Of a stretch of DNA of 34,990 bases, positions 16,078 through 22,950 are shown piece after piece. The stretch lies in contig NZ_CP087725.1 in the NCBI RefSeq assembly GCF_024972755.1, positions 1-34,990 on the forward strand. The letters run 5' to 3'. The notes under the pieces were generated by a model that saw only the letters and a program-made list of their open reading frames with translations, ran no database searches and was not told the origin of the DNA. The position numbers and the translations under genes are program-made. Origin of the DNA: Halanaeroarchaeum sp. HSR-CO. Its GTDB lineage: Archaea > Halobacteriota > Halobacteria > Halobacteriales > Halobacteriaceae. Positions within the stretch are counted from its first letter, which is position 1. Every line of letters begins with the position of its first letter.

Positions 16078-17285
16078 CAGCTGAAAACGCCCTCGAGGGC
16101 GTTCCGCATCGCGCGGCGCCGGAGCTCGCGGCGCCGTTCCTCGTCGAGGTAGTTCTCCTGGACGACCGCAGCGCTGGCGCTTCCCTGGTCGCCGGCGATC
16201 TCCTCCAGGAGGTCGAGGACCTCAGCCTGCGCGCTCGAGTACGCCTGGTACCAGTAGCGCCGCCCCATCTTCGGAACGGGTAGATCGCCGTCGACGGTGA
16301 CATCGGCGCGGTCGGCGAGCGCTCGGAACCGGTTCCGCACGGTGTCGACGGCGATGTGGCCGGTCTCGCTGCGCGAGCTGGGGAAGACGTACCCGTTCCA
16401 GTCGTCGACGGCGAGGTCGTCCAGACGCGTGGCGAGCTCCTCGAGGCCGACGAGTAGCGCGACCGTCCCGGGGCCGTTCTTCCGGCCCTCGTCGAACTCG
16501 AGGTGGGGGTCATCCTCGTCGAGGACGAGCTGTCGGGCGTGGAGCGCGGCGACCTCGTTCGGGCGCAGTCCCCAGCCGGCGAGCGCCACGATCAAGAGGG
16601 CCTCCTCGCGAGACTCCGTGCACGCGTATAATGCACGCACATCGGCGGCTTCCAGCGCTTTAGGGTCACGGCTCTCTCGCGTCCAGCCGAAGGTGTTCGC
16701 GACGGCATCGACGGGGTTGAACTCGACGCGTCCACGGTCCTGCATCGCCTCGTACCACCGCGATAGGGTGTCTCGGTACCGGATGAGCGTCGAGTCGGAC
16801 AACTCCTCGTCCAGGACGTCGAAGGTCCCGAGGACCCGGTCGACCTCCTCGTGCTGTTCGCGAGCGCCGGCGGCTCCAGCGAGGAGATCGGCGCGGCCGT
16901 GGACATCGGCGTAGGTCTTGATCACGGTCGACAGTGCTGTCCGGTTGGCGTCGACGCTCGACGAGTCGAGCTTTCGGCGCTGCTCGAGGTCCCCAAGATA
17001 GTCTTCGACGGCCTCGCGGGTGTCTGCAGTGGCATCTTCGAGGGGCGAACCCTGGTGGTGACGCTGACGTGAAACGCCGCAGACGCGGGTGAGGAACTCG
17101 GAGACAGTCATATCGTGATGTTCCCTGAGCGCGTAGTCGAGGCCACGATAGCGTCTCGTGATGGTCGTCGCATCGACCTCGAATGGGTCGATTTCGTCCT
17201 CGCGAAGTTCCGCCGCGAGTTCGTCGAGATAGAGGTCGCGCAGTTCGTCCAGTGAGTGTTTGCTCCAGTGGCGGGTCTCAGGCAT
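16077..17285 (-). CDS. Tyrosine recombinase/integrase, haloarchaeal type
   Basis: A 402-residue protein with an N-terminal SAM-like core-binding region (about 90-200) and a C-terminal catalytic domain. The first catalytic arginine lies in GWGLRPNEVAALHARQL (about residue 242), the beta-hairpin lysine in GRKNGPG, the second basic cluster in PKMGRRYWYQAY, and the tyrosine nucleophile is probably in VVQENYLDEERRR. The usual H-x-x-R and H/W positions are altered, as in other haloarchaeal integrases of this branch. It would catalyse site-specific recombination for integration, resolution of dimers or inversion. GGAGGAAT on this strand at about 17291-17298 supports the ATG at 17285. The gene is visibly more GC-rich than its neighbours, a sign of separate origin. 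It overlaps the next gene by ATGA. No att site was identified. Confidence 0.85.
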   Translation of the reverse strand: MPETRHWSKHSLDELRDLYLDELAAELREDEIDPFEVDATTITRRYRGLDYALREHHDMTVSEFLTRVCGVSRQRHHQGSPLEDATADTREAVEDYLGDLEQRRKLDSSSVDANRTALSTVIKTYADVHGRADLLAGAAGAREQHEEVDRVLGTFDVLDEELSDSTLIRYRDTLSRWYEAMQDRGRVEFNPVDAVANTFGWTRESRDPKALEAADVRALYACTESREEALLIVALAGWGLRPNEVAALHARQLVLDEDDPHLEFDEGRKNGPGTVALLVGLEELATRLDDLAVDDWNGYVFPSSRSETGHIAVDTVRNRFRALADRADVTVDGDLPVPKMGRRYWYQAYSSAQAEVLDLLEEIAGDQGSASAAVVQENYLDEERRRELRRRAMRNALEGVFS

Positions 17286-17600
17286 CGTAGACGGATTCCT
17301 CCGGGTGTGACCGATTCTAAGGTGGTCGATTTCGATACTTTTTGTCTTCTTGCCAGCAACTTGAGTGTTTGTGTTAGTCTGGAATCTGTGTTTGGACTCT
17401 GGGAATTACGGAAATATCGCCGATTCACCGCAATATCCTTGTAAACCACATGCCGCGATATGGAACTCCGTCTCCCCCATGTGGTCTACAGTAGGTCCAG
17501 ATTCACTTGGTAGGTCAGGAGCTAAATGCCGACGACGATTGAGGGCTCAATGGGACACAAAATCATCTTGAGCGACTCTTGGACAGCCAAGAGGATCACA
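17286..17600. other. Intergenic region upstream of the integrase
   Basis: It carries the integrase ribosome binding site (17291-17298). I see no gene, no tRNA and no clear repeat in the rest. Confidence 0.4.
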
Positions 17601-17607
17601 CCTTTTA

Positions 17608-17790
17608 GCCAAACTGTTTAGCCTAATAGTTTAGTATAACTATATAGTCAAACAGAATAACTAAACAGTATAACCGCAGCACTCAGCCGGGTAGTTGGCA
17701 AAATAGGGCAGCACTATAGTATAACTGATTGGTTAAGACGTATAACCTAACGCTTTGACCAAACTTTATAACGAAACAGTTTGACTAAAA
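17608..17790. repeat. AT-rich repeat cluster upstream of parA (candidate centromere/operator)
   Basis: About 180 bases packed with degenerate short repeats built on TTTAGTATAAC, AAACAGTATAAC and AAACAGTTTGAC. They occur on both strands, for example at 17611-17621, 17625-17640, 17661-17675, 17713-17725 and 17772-17786. The cluster ends about five bases before the parA ATG. Plasmid partition loci often have such iterated sites next to parA, serving both as centromere and operator. Repeat structure is seen; the function is inferred. Confidence 0.6.
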
Positions 17791-17794
17791 TGCT

Positions 17795-18631
17795 ATGCTC
17801 ACATATACGGTGTACTCGGAGGCAGGTGGGGTTGGTAAGACCACCTTCGCCGCGAATTTAGCGGTTGCTGACGCCAACCACGGACGCGACGTCCTTGTGG
17901 TTGATCTAGATCCACAGGAGGGATCCCTATCTTACCTGATGGACGTCGCAGACGATCGGGGTGATCCGGAAGCCGACCACCTACCACGACATCTAATCGA
18001 CCGTCCACGGGGTGACTTTGAGGGGCTCATCAAACAGTCAGAAGGCGTCGATATTGTGCCAGGCCACAACCAACTCGAGAACCTCAGCACGCTTCTCAAT
18101 CGCCGGCAGCGGGAAGCCGAAGACTTTGGAGAGCGGTTCAACCCGAACAAGCAACTGCTCCGGGTCCTTCGCGAGAACGATGTCCAGGAAAAATATGATA
18201 CCGTGATCGTCGATCCGCCAGCGACCGCCGACCACAAGCTCTACAACGCCATTCACGCGACGAGGAACCTGCTCATCCCCTTCGAACCGAGCGGGAAGGG
18301 GCAACAGTCCGTCGAAGGTCTCGAAGACCTTGTGATCGGCCTTGAGGAGAATTTATCTATCAATGTAGGGGTGCTCGCTGTGGTACCAAACGAGTTCAAG
18401 AACACGAACGACCAGCAAGAGATGCTCGAGGAAATTCAACAACAGGGCTTCGACGTCCCTGTCGTGATCGGGGAGCGGAAGTCATTGTTCGAGGGATGTT
18501 GGCGACAACAGTGTTCCGCCTACCGATATCTCGAGGAGCACCGCGATCGGGAACGCGACTACGAACTAGAAACACTCGAACAGATCGATCAGCTCGCAAA
18601 GCATCTTCGCTCCACTGTGGAGGGAACATGA
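17795..18631 (+). CDS. parA: ParA-family partition ATPase
   Basis: A 278-residue ParA/Soj-type ATPase, probably for plasmid segregation. The Walker A segment is SEAGGVGKTT (residues 8-17), Walker A' is VLVVDLDPQEG, and Walker B is TVIVDPPATAD. The first lysine of the usual deviant Walker A (K-G-G-x-G-K-T) is an alanine here, while the second is kept; this may alter ATP-dependent dimerisation. The rest fits the family (LIPFEPSGKGQQSVEGL, then VVPNEFKNTNDQQEML). The ATG at 17795 directly follows the AT-rich repeat cluster. The next gene overlaps by ATGA, so the two form an operon. Confidence 0.88.
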   Translation: MLTYTVYSEAGGVGKTTFAANLAVADANHGRDVLVVDLDPQEGSLSYLMDVADDRGDPEADHLPRHLIDRPRGDFEGLIKQSEGVDIVPGHNQLENLSTLLNRRQREAEDFGERFNPNKQLLRVLRENDVQEKYDTVIVDPPATADHKLYNAIHATRNLLIPFEPSGKGQQSVEGLEDLVIGLEENLSINVGVLAVVPNEFKNTNDQQEMLEEIQQQGFDVPVVIGERKSLFEGCWRQQCSAYRYLEEHRDRERDYELETLEQIDQLAKHLRSTVEGT

Positions 18632-19008
18632 CAATGAAGTCAGGAACGGGGGACGACCCCTTTGCGGAAGACGAAACCGAAGAGCCCGACGACCAGAGTG
18701 TCGATCGGCGCGACGATCAGGACGACGTCGAGAGAAGTCTGGGTGATGTTGAGGAGACGACTGATTCCCGAACGTCGATACCGTATAAATTCCGCCGCGA
18801 TACGGTGAAAGAGGAACGTGGTCAGATTCAATTTTTCCTCAGAGATTTTGTACTCGAGATGGAGGACGATTTCGTCGACGATCTCGAGACCGAGTTAGGA
18901 GAGGATGTCTACGTGACCGATGCCCGGGAGGCAGCGATCATATTCGCCATGCGGAACCCCGATGAAGTGGCGGAAATCATGCGTGAGTGGGGATACGATT
19001 TCGAGTAG
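18628..19008 (+). CDS. Small partner of ParA (putative centromere-binding protein)
   Basis: A 126-residue protein starting at an ATG that overlaps the parA stop (ATGA). The first 50 residues are very acidic and probably disordered. The second half (YKFRRDTVKEERGQIQFFLR then DFVLEMEDDFVDDLETELGE and DVYVTDAREAAIIFAM) is compact and helical. By position and size it is the likely DNA-binding adaptor that recognises the repeats upstream of parA, as in other two-gene haloarchaeal par loci. No HTH or ribbon-helix-helix motif was certain by eye, so the role rests on context. Confidence 0.7.
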   Translation: MTMKSGTGDDPFAEDETEEPDDQSVDRRDDQDDVERSLGDVEETTDSRTSIPYKFRRDTVKEERGQIQFFLRDFVLEMEDDFVDDLETELGEDVYVTDAREAAIIFAMRNPDEVAEIMREWGYDFE

Positions 19009-19053
19009 CGAACTGGTACCTGATAGCAGCTCTGCAGCAATTGTAATGGTCAT

Positions 19054-19078
19054 GTGGAACATCCGTAGGATGTTCCAC
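19054..19078. terminator. Perfect hairpin after the par operon
   Basis: GTGGAACATCC and GGATGTTCCAC form a perfect 11-bp stem with a 3-base loop, 46 bases after the last par gene. It may be a terminator or a protein site. A similar hairpin follows at 19139-19163 and another at 31884-31910. Confidence 0.5.
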
Positions 19079-19138
19079 ACGTCGTTTATAAGCAGTCGGA
19101 GTTACCACCGTATCGATTCAGCTTTAATTTTCAGATCG

Positions 19139-19163
19139 TTCACCGACCCAAAGGGTCGGTGAA
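19139..19163. other. Second perfect hairpin, upstream of the MNT gene
   Basis: TTCACCGACCC and GGGTCGGTGAA form a perfect 11-bp stem with an AAA loop. It lies between the par operon and the promoter of the toxin-antitoxin pair, where it could be an operator or a processing/termination structure. Confidence 0.5.
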
Positions 19164-19238
19164 TGGAGAAATGATTGTGAGTTGTCGAGGGATAGAGAGA
19201 GGACTGCTGTGACCGAGTCAGAATATAAGTAAGACTCC

Positions 19239-19261
19239 CTATATACTTAAACTATAAGTAG
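19239..19261 (+). promoter_or_regulatory. Promoter of the MNT/HEPN pair
   Basis: TATACTTAAA and CTATAAGTA are both TATA-like, the second ending about 21 bases before the ATG at 19282 and about 33 before the ATG at 19294. Either start could be leaderless. Confidence 0.4.
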
Positions 19262-19281
19262 TTCAATCCATATTATAGCGC

Positions 19282-19977
19282 ATGCGTCGGAATATGAATG
19301 ATAAAACTGAGTCCGGAATCTCTATTTCCGTATCTATACCGGCTAAGAACACGGAATTATACGGAAGCAGAGTTACCGATGACATTCTGCTGTTTTTGTC
19401 TCGGAACCGATTTGAAGAATTCACACAGCGCGAGGTGGCTCGCCATCTCGACGAAGCCTCTGAAACCACCGTTCGTCGAGTCATAGCAACGTTGGCAGAG
19501 AACGAGCTTGTCACGGTAGAAGACGCGGGGAATAAGAAGTTAGTCCAAATCAACCGACAGCGTCTTTCCGTTTCTGATGACCCATTTCTCCAAATCCCCC
19601 AAGAGGAGTTCCAATGGCCAGTCAAAGTGGCCACACACGAGATAGAGGAGAGGTTGGATGGTGTTTCGGGGGTCGTCCTCTACGGGAGTGTTGCCAGGGG
19701 TGAAGCAGATCGACGCAGCGATATAGACCTCTGGGTGCTCGTGGACGAGGAACGAGCCGAACAGCAGCGGATGGCCAGTTACATCGAGGACGATCTAGAA
19801 GATAGAGAGTTTGACGGAGAGCGATATGATTTCCACATTGCGGTCGAATCGATTGAGTCCCTCCCAGCGTTCACAGAAGACATCAGTCGCATCGTTAGAT
19901 CCGGAATTCCCACCTCTAAAACTGAGAATTTCGAAACGCTGAGGAATCTGTTCGTTCACGGGGATCATAATGAGTGA
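19282..19977 (+). CDS. mntA: MNT-type nucleotidyltransferase antitoxin with N-terminal winged helix
   Basis: A 231-residue protein. Residues about 30-95 form a winged helix (FTQREVARHLDEASETTVRR, wing VTVEDAGNKKLVQI). Residues about 115-230 form a minimal nucleotidyltransferase (MNT): G135-S136 then D147-x-D149 in GSVARGEADRRSDIDL, the metal- and nucleotide-binding motif. In characterised HepT-MntA systems the MNT partner inactivates the HEPN toxin by adding AMP residues to it. The extra DNA-binding head suggests that this antitoxin also controls its own operon. It overlaps the HEPN gene by 8 bases. The ATG at 19294 (MNDKTESG) is an alternative start. Confidence 0.85.
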   Translation: MRRNMNDKTESGISISVSIPAKNTELYGSRVTDDILLFLSRNRFEEFTQREVARHLDEASETTVRRVIATLAENELVTVEDAGNKKLVQINRQRLSVSDDPFLQIPQEEFQWPVKVATHEIEERLDGVSGVVLYGSVARGEADRRSDIDLWVLVDEERAEQQRMASYIEDDLEDREFDGERYDFHIAVESIESLPAFTEDISRIVRSGIPTSKTENFETLRNLFVHGDHNE

Positions 19978-20470
19978 TCCTAGTTACGTGACTGCCCCTC
20001 TTGCCCGAGCCGAAGACGCTTTCGAGTACATTGGAAAGGGCAAACCAACGTTCGAAGATGGGATAGACCAGGACGAAGAGTGGACGACACAGCTCACAAA
20101 GGCTTGTAAGTACCTTGAGGCGTGCCGAACACTTCGGAGCCAAAACGGATTCAACGGGGCAGTGATCGAGCTCAGTTTTAGCGCGATCGAGCGCTCACTC
20201 GAAGGCTATCTTCTTCAAGATACTAAAGACAGCATTGCTGATTATCTTGATCACGAGTTCGTCTACGAACGAGCGGGTGCCAGAGGCCTCTTCACCCGGG
20301 ATACGGCACAGAAACTGAAGGAGTTGTACGGAACCAACCGGACAGAGCACTACTACGGGAAGCTAGCCCCGACCCAGGAGAAGGCGGACGCCATGTTCGA
20401 ACTTGCTGAAGGTGTCCATCAGCACGTCACTGACCAGATCAACAATAGTGGCGTGTGTCTCTGTGATTGA
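19970..20470 (+). CDS. hepT: HEPN-family protein, putative toxin partner
   Basis: A 166-residue helical protein overlapping the end of the MNT gene, the usual order of MNT-HEPN pairs being toxin and antitoxin side by side. The helix CKYLEACRTLRSQNGFNGAV and the later segment TNRTEHYYGKLAPTQEKADA are HEPN-like. The RNase motif of HEPN toxins is R-x4-6-H; here the site reads T122-N-R124-T-E-H127. The Arg is thus two residues closer to the His than usual and the expected first Arg is a Thr. The protein may be an altered toxin or have lost RNase activity. Two cysteines near the C-terminus (VCLCD) are unusual. Confidence 0.75.
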   Translation: MSDPSYVTAPLARAEDAFEYIGKGKPTFEDGIDQDEEWTTQLTKACKYLEACRTLRSQNGFNGAVIELSFSAIERSLEGYLLQDTKDSIADYLDHEFVYERAGARGLFTRDTAQKLKELYGTNRTEHYYGKLAPTQEKADAMFELAEGVHQHVTDQINNSGVCLCD

Positions 20471-20519
20471 TTAAGCGTCCTTGTTGATGTGACGATTTCT
20501 GCCCCTCATAGTGGAAGAC

Positions 20520-20693
20520 ATTGATTGTGGCATTTTTTAGACCCCATTCCTACCAGGCACCTCAAAGATTTGAGAGATGCCTGCGTGCTGAATGCAGCGC
20601 GCGAATTCAGCAACTGGAACAAGCAAAATCCCCCTCAAAATCTGTTATGGAGGAGATTTCTTACTGGACCTAGGGCGATCCGGCGAGTGGTTC
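20520..20693 (+). pseudogene. Possible gene remnant before the stressosome operon
   Basis: One plus-strand frame is open for about 55 codons with protein-like sequence (DPIPTRHLKDLRDACVLNAA then REFSNWNKQNPPQNLLWRRF) and a stop near 20693. There is no start or promoter. It looks like the end of a lost gene, perhaps from a mobile element, but I cannot name it. The rest of the gap between 20471 and 20763 holds a TATA-like AAATATTAATG near 20712. Confidence 0.3.
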
Positions 20694-20763
20694 CCTGATA
20701 CACCATGCACAAATATTAATGAAAACCAAGTGGTAATCAGACTGGAACACATTATATTTCCAT

Positions 20764-21540
20764 ATGGCGAAAAATTCCTCTCCCGAATTACTTGAAGAGG
20801 CAATCAACTCCTTTGGAGACCTCTTCTACGTATTCACCCCCGAGGGTGCGTTTGTCGAGTGGAACACTCAATTCACAAACGTCACCGGATACTCCGATGA
20901 GGAAATATCGGAATTGAATGTAACCGCTCTCGTCCCGGAATCTGAGCGCGAACGGTTGAATGAAGCACTCGATACGGTTTCCCGAGACTCAACAACGGTG
21001 ACAATTTCTACAGAACTCGAAACCAAGACGAAGGATCGTATCCCGTACGAATTCCAATTAGCCAAACTCGATAATTCGGACCGGAACGACAACGCAGTGG
21101 CAAGCATTGGTCGGGAAATCACTGATTCTGACCGAGAAGCGGTAAGTCAGTTGATGTCGTACCAATCGCAGGGACTCTCCGTCCCCATTGTTGAAATTTG
21201 GGACGGGATTTTGCTATCGACAGTTATTGGGAAGCTGAGCTCAGCTGAGGCAGAAATGTTCACAGATGCCCTGTTGGACCAAATTGCCGAAAAAGGGGCT
21301 TCAATTGCCATCATCGATATTACTGGTGCTGATTCGGTCGATACGCAGACCGCCCAACACCTCATCGACACGATTCATGCTGTCAAGCTGATGGGCGGCC
21401 AAACCATCATCACTGGGCTCAATCCAAACATCTCTCAAACGCTCGTAAAACTCGGAATCGCGTTCGACGTGGAGACCCGCTCATCGCTTCAGGACGGTCT
21501 CAAAACGGCACTCAAACTCCAGGAGGTAGCTTTCGACTGA
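20764..21540 (+). CDS. rsbR: RsbR-like stressosome sensor (PAS + STAS)
   Basis: A 258-residue protein with an N-terminal PAS domain (about 12-125; GDLFYVFTPEGAFVEWNTQF and a GREITD end) and a C-terminal STAS domain (about 140-255). In bacteria RsbR proteins form the stressosome shell with RsbS, and the sensory N-terminus sits on turrets. The STAS phosphosite region is preserved: T194 in DSVDTQTAQH and T226 in LNPNISQTLVKLG, at positions like those phosphorylated by RsbT in Bacillus. PAS rather than the globin-like sensor of Bacillus RsbRA suggests a different signal (redox, light or ligand). It overlaps rsbS by TGATG and begins a five-gene operon. Start: ATG 20764, in a weakly defined promoter region. 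Confidence 0.85.
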   Translation: MAKNSSPELLEEAINSFGDLFYVFTPEGAFVEWNTQFTNVTGYSDEEISELNVTALVPESERERLNEALDTVSRDSTTVTISTELETKTKDRIPYEFQLAKLDNSDRNDNAVASIGREITDSDREAVSQLMSYQSQGLSVPIVEIWDGILLSTVIGKLSSAEAEMFTDALLDQIAEKGASIAIIDITGADSVDTQTAQHLIDTIHAVKLMGGQTIITGLNPNISQTLVKLGIAFDVETRSSLQDGLKTALKLQEVAFD

Positions 21541-21908
21541 TGTTGCAAAACAGTGCCAATGTGGTTCGGATTTACGACATCCTGTTAGGAACCTTTCCCA
21601 ACAATCCCAGGGACCAAGCCATCGACGAGTTACAGGAGGCATTACTGGAGGAGATGGAAAAATCGCGGCCAGAGGGAGTCATATTGGACATATCCGGCGT
21701 TGAGTTAATGGACTCGTTTTTCGCTCGCCATATTTCCGAGACGGCGCAGTTAGTCGAGCTCATGGGGGGAAAAACGGTCATTGCAGGAATGCGACCTGAA
21801 GTTGCGATCACAGCTGCTGAACTTGGTTACGGACTCACTGAGGTCGAAACGGCCCGTTCAACTGACCAAGCACTAGAAATATTAGGTGTTAGTTGGGACT
21901 CAGAATGA
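21540..21908 (+). CDS. rsbS: RsbS-like single STAS-domain stressosome protein
   Basis: A 122-residue lone STAS domain. The phospho-acceptor serine is S59 in VELMDSFFARH, the same residue number as S59 of Bacillus RsbS, followed by the family-like LMGGKTVIAGMRPEVAITAA. In the known system RsbS and RsbR hold RsbT in the complex, and phosphorylation of RsbS by RsbT releases it. The gene starts at the last base of the rsbR stop and overlaps rsbT by ATGA, so the proteins are made from one message at matched levels. Confidence 0.88.
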   Translation: MLQNSANVVRIYDILLGTFPNNPRDQAIDELQEALLEEMEKSRPEGVILDISGVELMDSFFARHISETAQLVELMGGKTVIAGMRPEVAITAAELGYGLTEVETARSTDQALEILGVSWDSE

Positions 21909-22309
21909 ATGAACACTCTGGGCGTATCGAGATCGGTTCGGAGGATGATATCCTCAGGGCCCGTCATGCTGCCCGAAAAGTGGCAGAGGATATTGGCCTT
22001 GGAATGACCGATACCACTCGGATCGTGACGGCCGTTTCCGAACTCGCTAGGAATATCTATCTGTATGCAGGGGAGGGAACGATGGAATGGGAGCCGATTC
22101 CCGAACGGAATCGAAATGGACTCACATTCGTGTTCAGGGACGATGGACCGGGGATAGCCGACCCCAACGGAGCCCTCAAAGGTGAACACTCCACGTCGAA
22201 CGGGATGGGTCGTGGCTTGTCCGGCACACAGACGCTGATGGACGACATGGAAATTGAAACCGAAGTCGGTGAGGGTACCATCATAACAATCAGAAAGTGG
22301 GGACAATGA
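21905..22309 (+). CDS. rsbT: RsbT-like serine/threonine kinase (GHKL fold)
   Basis: A 134-residue protein. The N-box is TAVSELARNIYLYAG (Glu and Asn of E-L-A-R-N), the G1 box is FRDDGPGI, and the C-terminal G2 region is GMGRGLSGTQTLMDDMEIET ending in TIITIRKWG. This matches RsbT rather than RsbW-type anti-sigma kinases, which lack the R-N-I and the K-W ending. RsbT phosphorylates RsbR and RsbS and, once released, activates a downstream partner. The usual partner RsbU is not in the window. The ATG at 21905 overlaps the rsbS stop (ATGA); an upstream TTG at 21893 is less likely. Confidence 0.88.
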   Translation: MNEHSGRIEIGSEDDILRARHAARKVAEDIGLGMTDTTRIVTAVSELARNIYLYAGEGTMEWEPIPERNRNGLTFVFRDDGPGIADPNGALKGEHSTSNGMGRGLSGTQTLMDDMEIETEVGEGTIITIRKWGQ

Positions 22310-22950
22310 AACCAGGATCTACCCCCGATAACGAGCCAACCACGGTTGAGGACCACGAAATACCGAAACAAATTCCAGTCTCGATTGGAGCAGCAACAAG
22401 ACCCATATCGGAGGGTGAACCAAACGGTGATTCGTATATTTGCATTACTTGGAACGACACGACACTGGTCGGCGTCATGGACGGTCTCGGGCATGGGCTT
22501 CCCGCCAATCAGGCGTCAACCGCTGCACGTGATTACGTCGAGTCTCATGTAGAGTGCTCACTGGAGTCGATCTTTCGCGGGACAGACAGCGCTTGCAGTG
22601 GGACTCGTGGGGTCGTTATGGCGCTTGCCAAGTTTGATTGGTCGGCTGAAACGATTAGCTTTGCCCACGTTGGAAATATCAATGTGAAAGTCGCCGGACC
22701 CGAGTGGACCGGATTCATCGTCCGTCGCGGTGTCATCGGGGGAAACTATCCGGGGGCTAAAGTTGTCACTCGGGACTGGGACCTCTCTCATACATTCGTC
22801 TTGTACTCGGACGGGGTTTCTACAGGTTGGGAGTGGCAGGACATCCGTGAAGGGGAACAGGAAACGGCCAGTACGATAGCAAACCGCTTGCTCAACGAGT
22901 ATGGCAAATCCGACGATGATGCCACGGTTCTCGTCGTCACAAACCAATGA
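22306..22950 (+). CDS. rsbX: RsbX-like PP2C phosphatase
   Basis: A 214-residue PP2C-type phosphatase consisting of the catalytic domain alone, like RsbX. Metal-binding motifs: NGDSYI, VGVMDGLGHGLPAN and, near the end, LYSDGVSTGW and KSDDDATVLVV; HVGNINVKV is the conserved strand. RsbX removes the phosphates from RsbR and RsbS and so resets the stressosome. It overlaps rsbT by ATGA and the kinase gene by ATGA. The absence of an N-terminal RsbT-binding domain argues against RsbU. Confidence 0.87.
   Translation: MKPGSTPDNEPTTVEDHEIPKQIPVSIGAATRPISEGEPNGDSYICITWNDTTLVGVMDGLGHGLPANQASTAARDYVESHVECSLESIFRGTDSACSGTRGVVMALAKFDWSAETISFAHVGNINVKVAGPEWTGFIVRRGVIGGNYPGAKVVTRDWDLSHTFVLYSDGVSTGWEWQDIREGEQETASTIANRLLNEYGKSDDDATVLVVTNQ

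Noticed and set aside
15791-16513. 240-codon reverse-strand frame within the integrase region
   Set aside because: It is an out-of-frame shadow of the GC-rich integrase gene, made of Ser, Arg and Thr runs.
22306-22950. RsbU-type activator phosphatase
   Set aside because: The protein is only a catalytic domain and lacks the N-terminal RsbT-binding domain of RsbU, so RsbX fits better.
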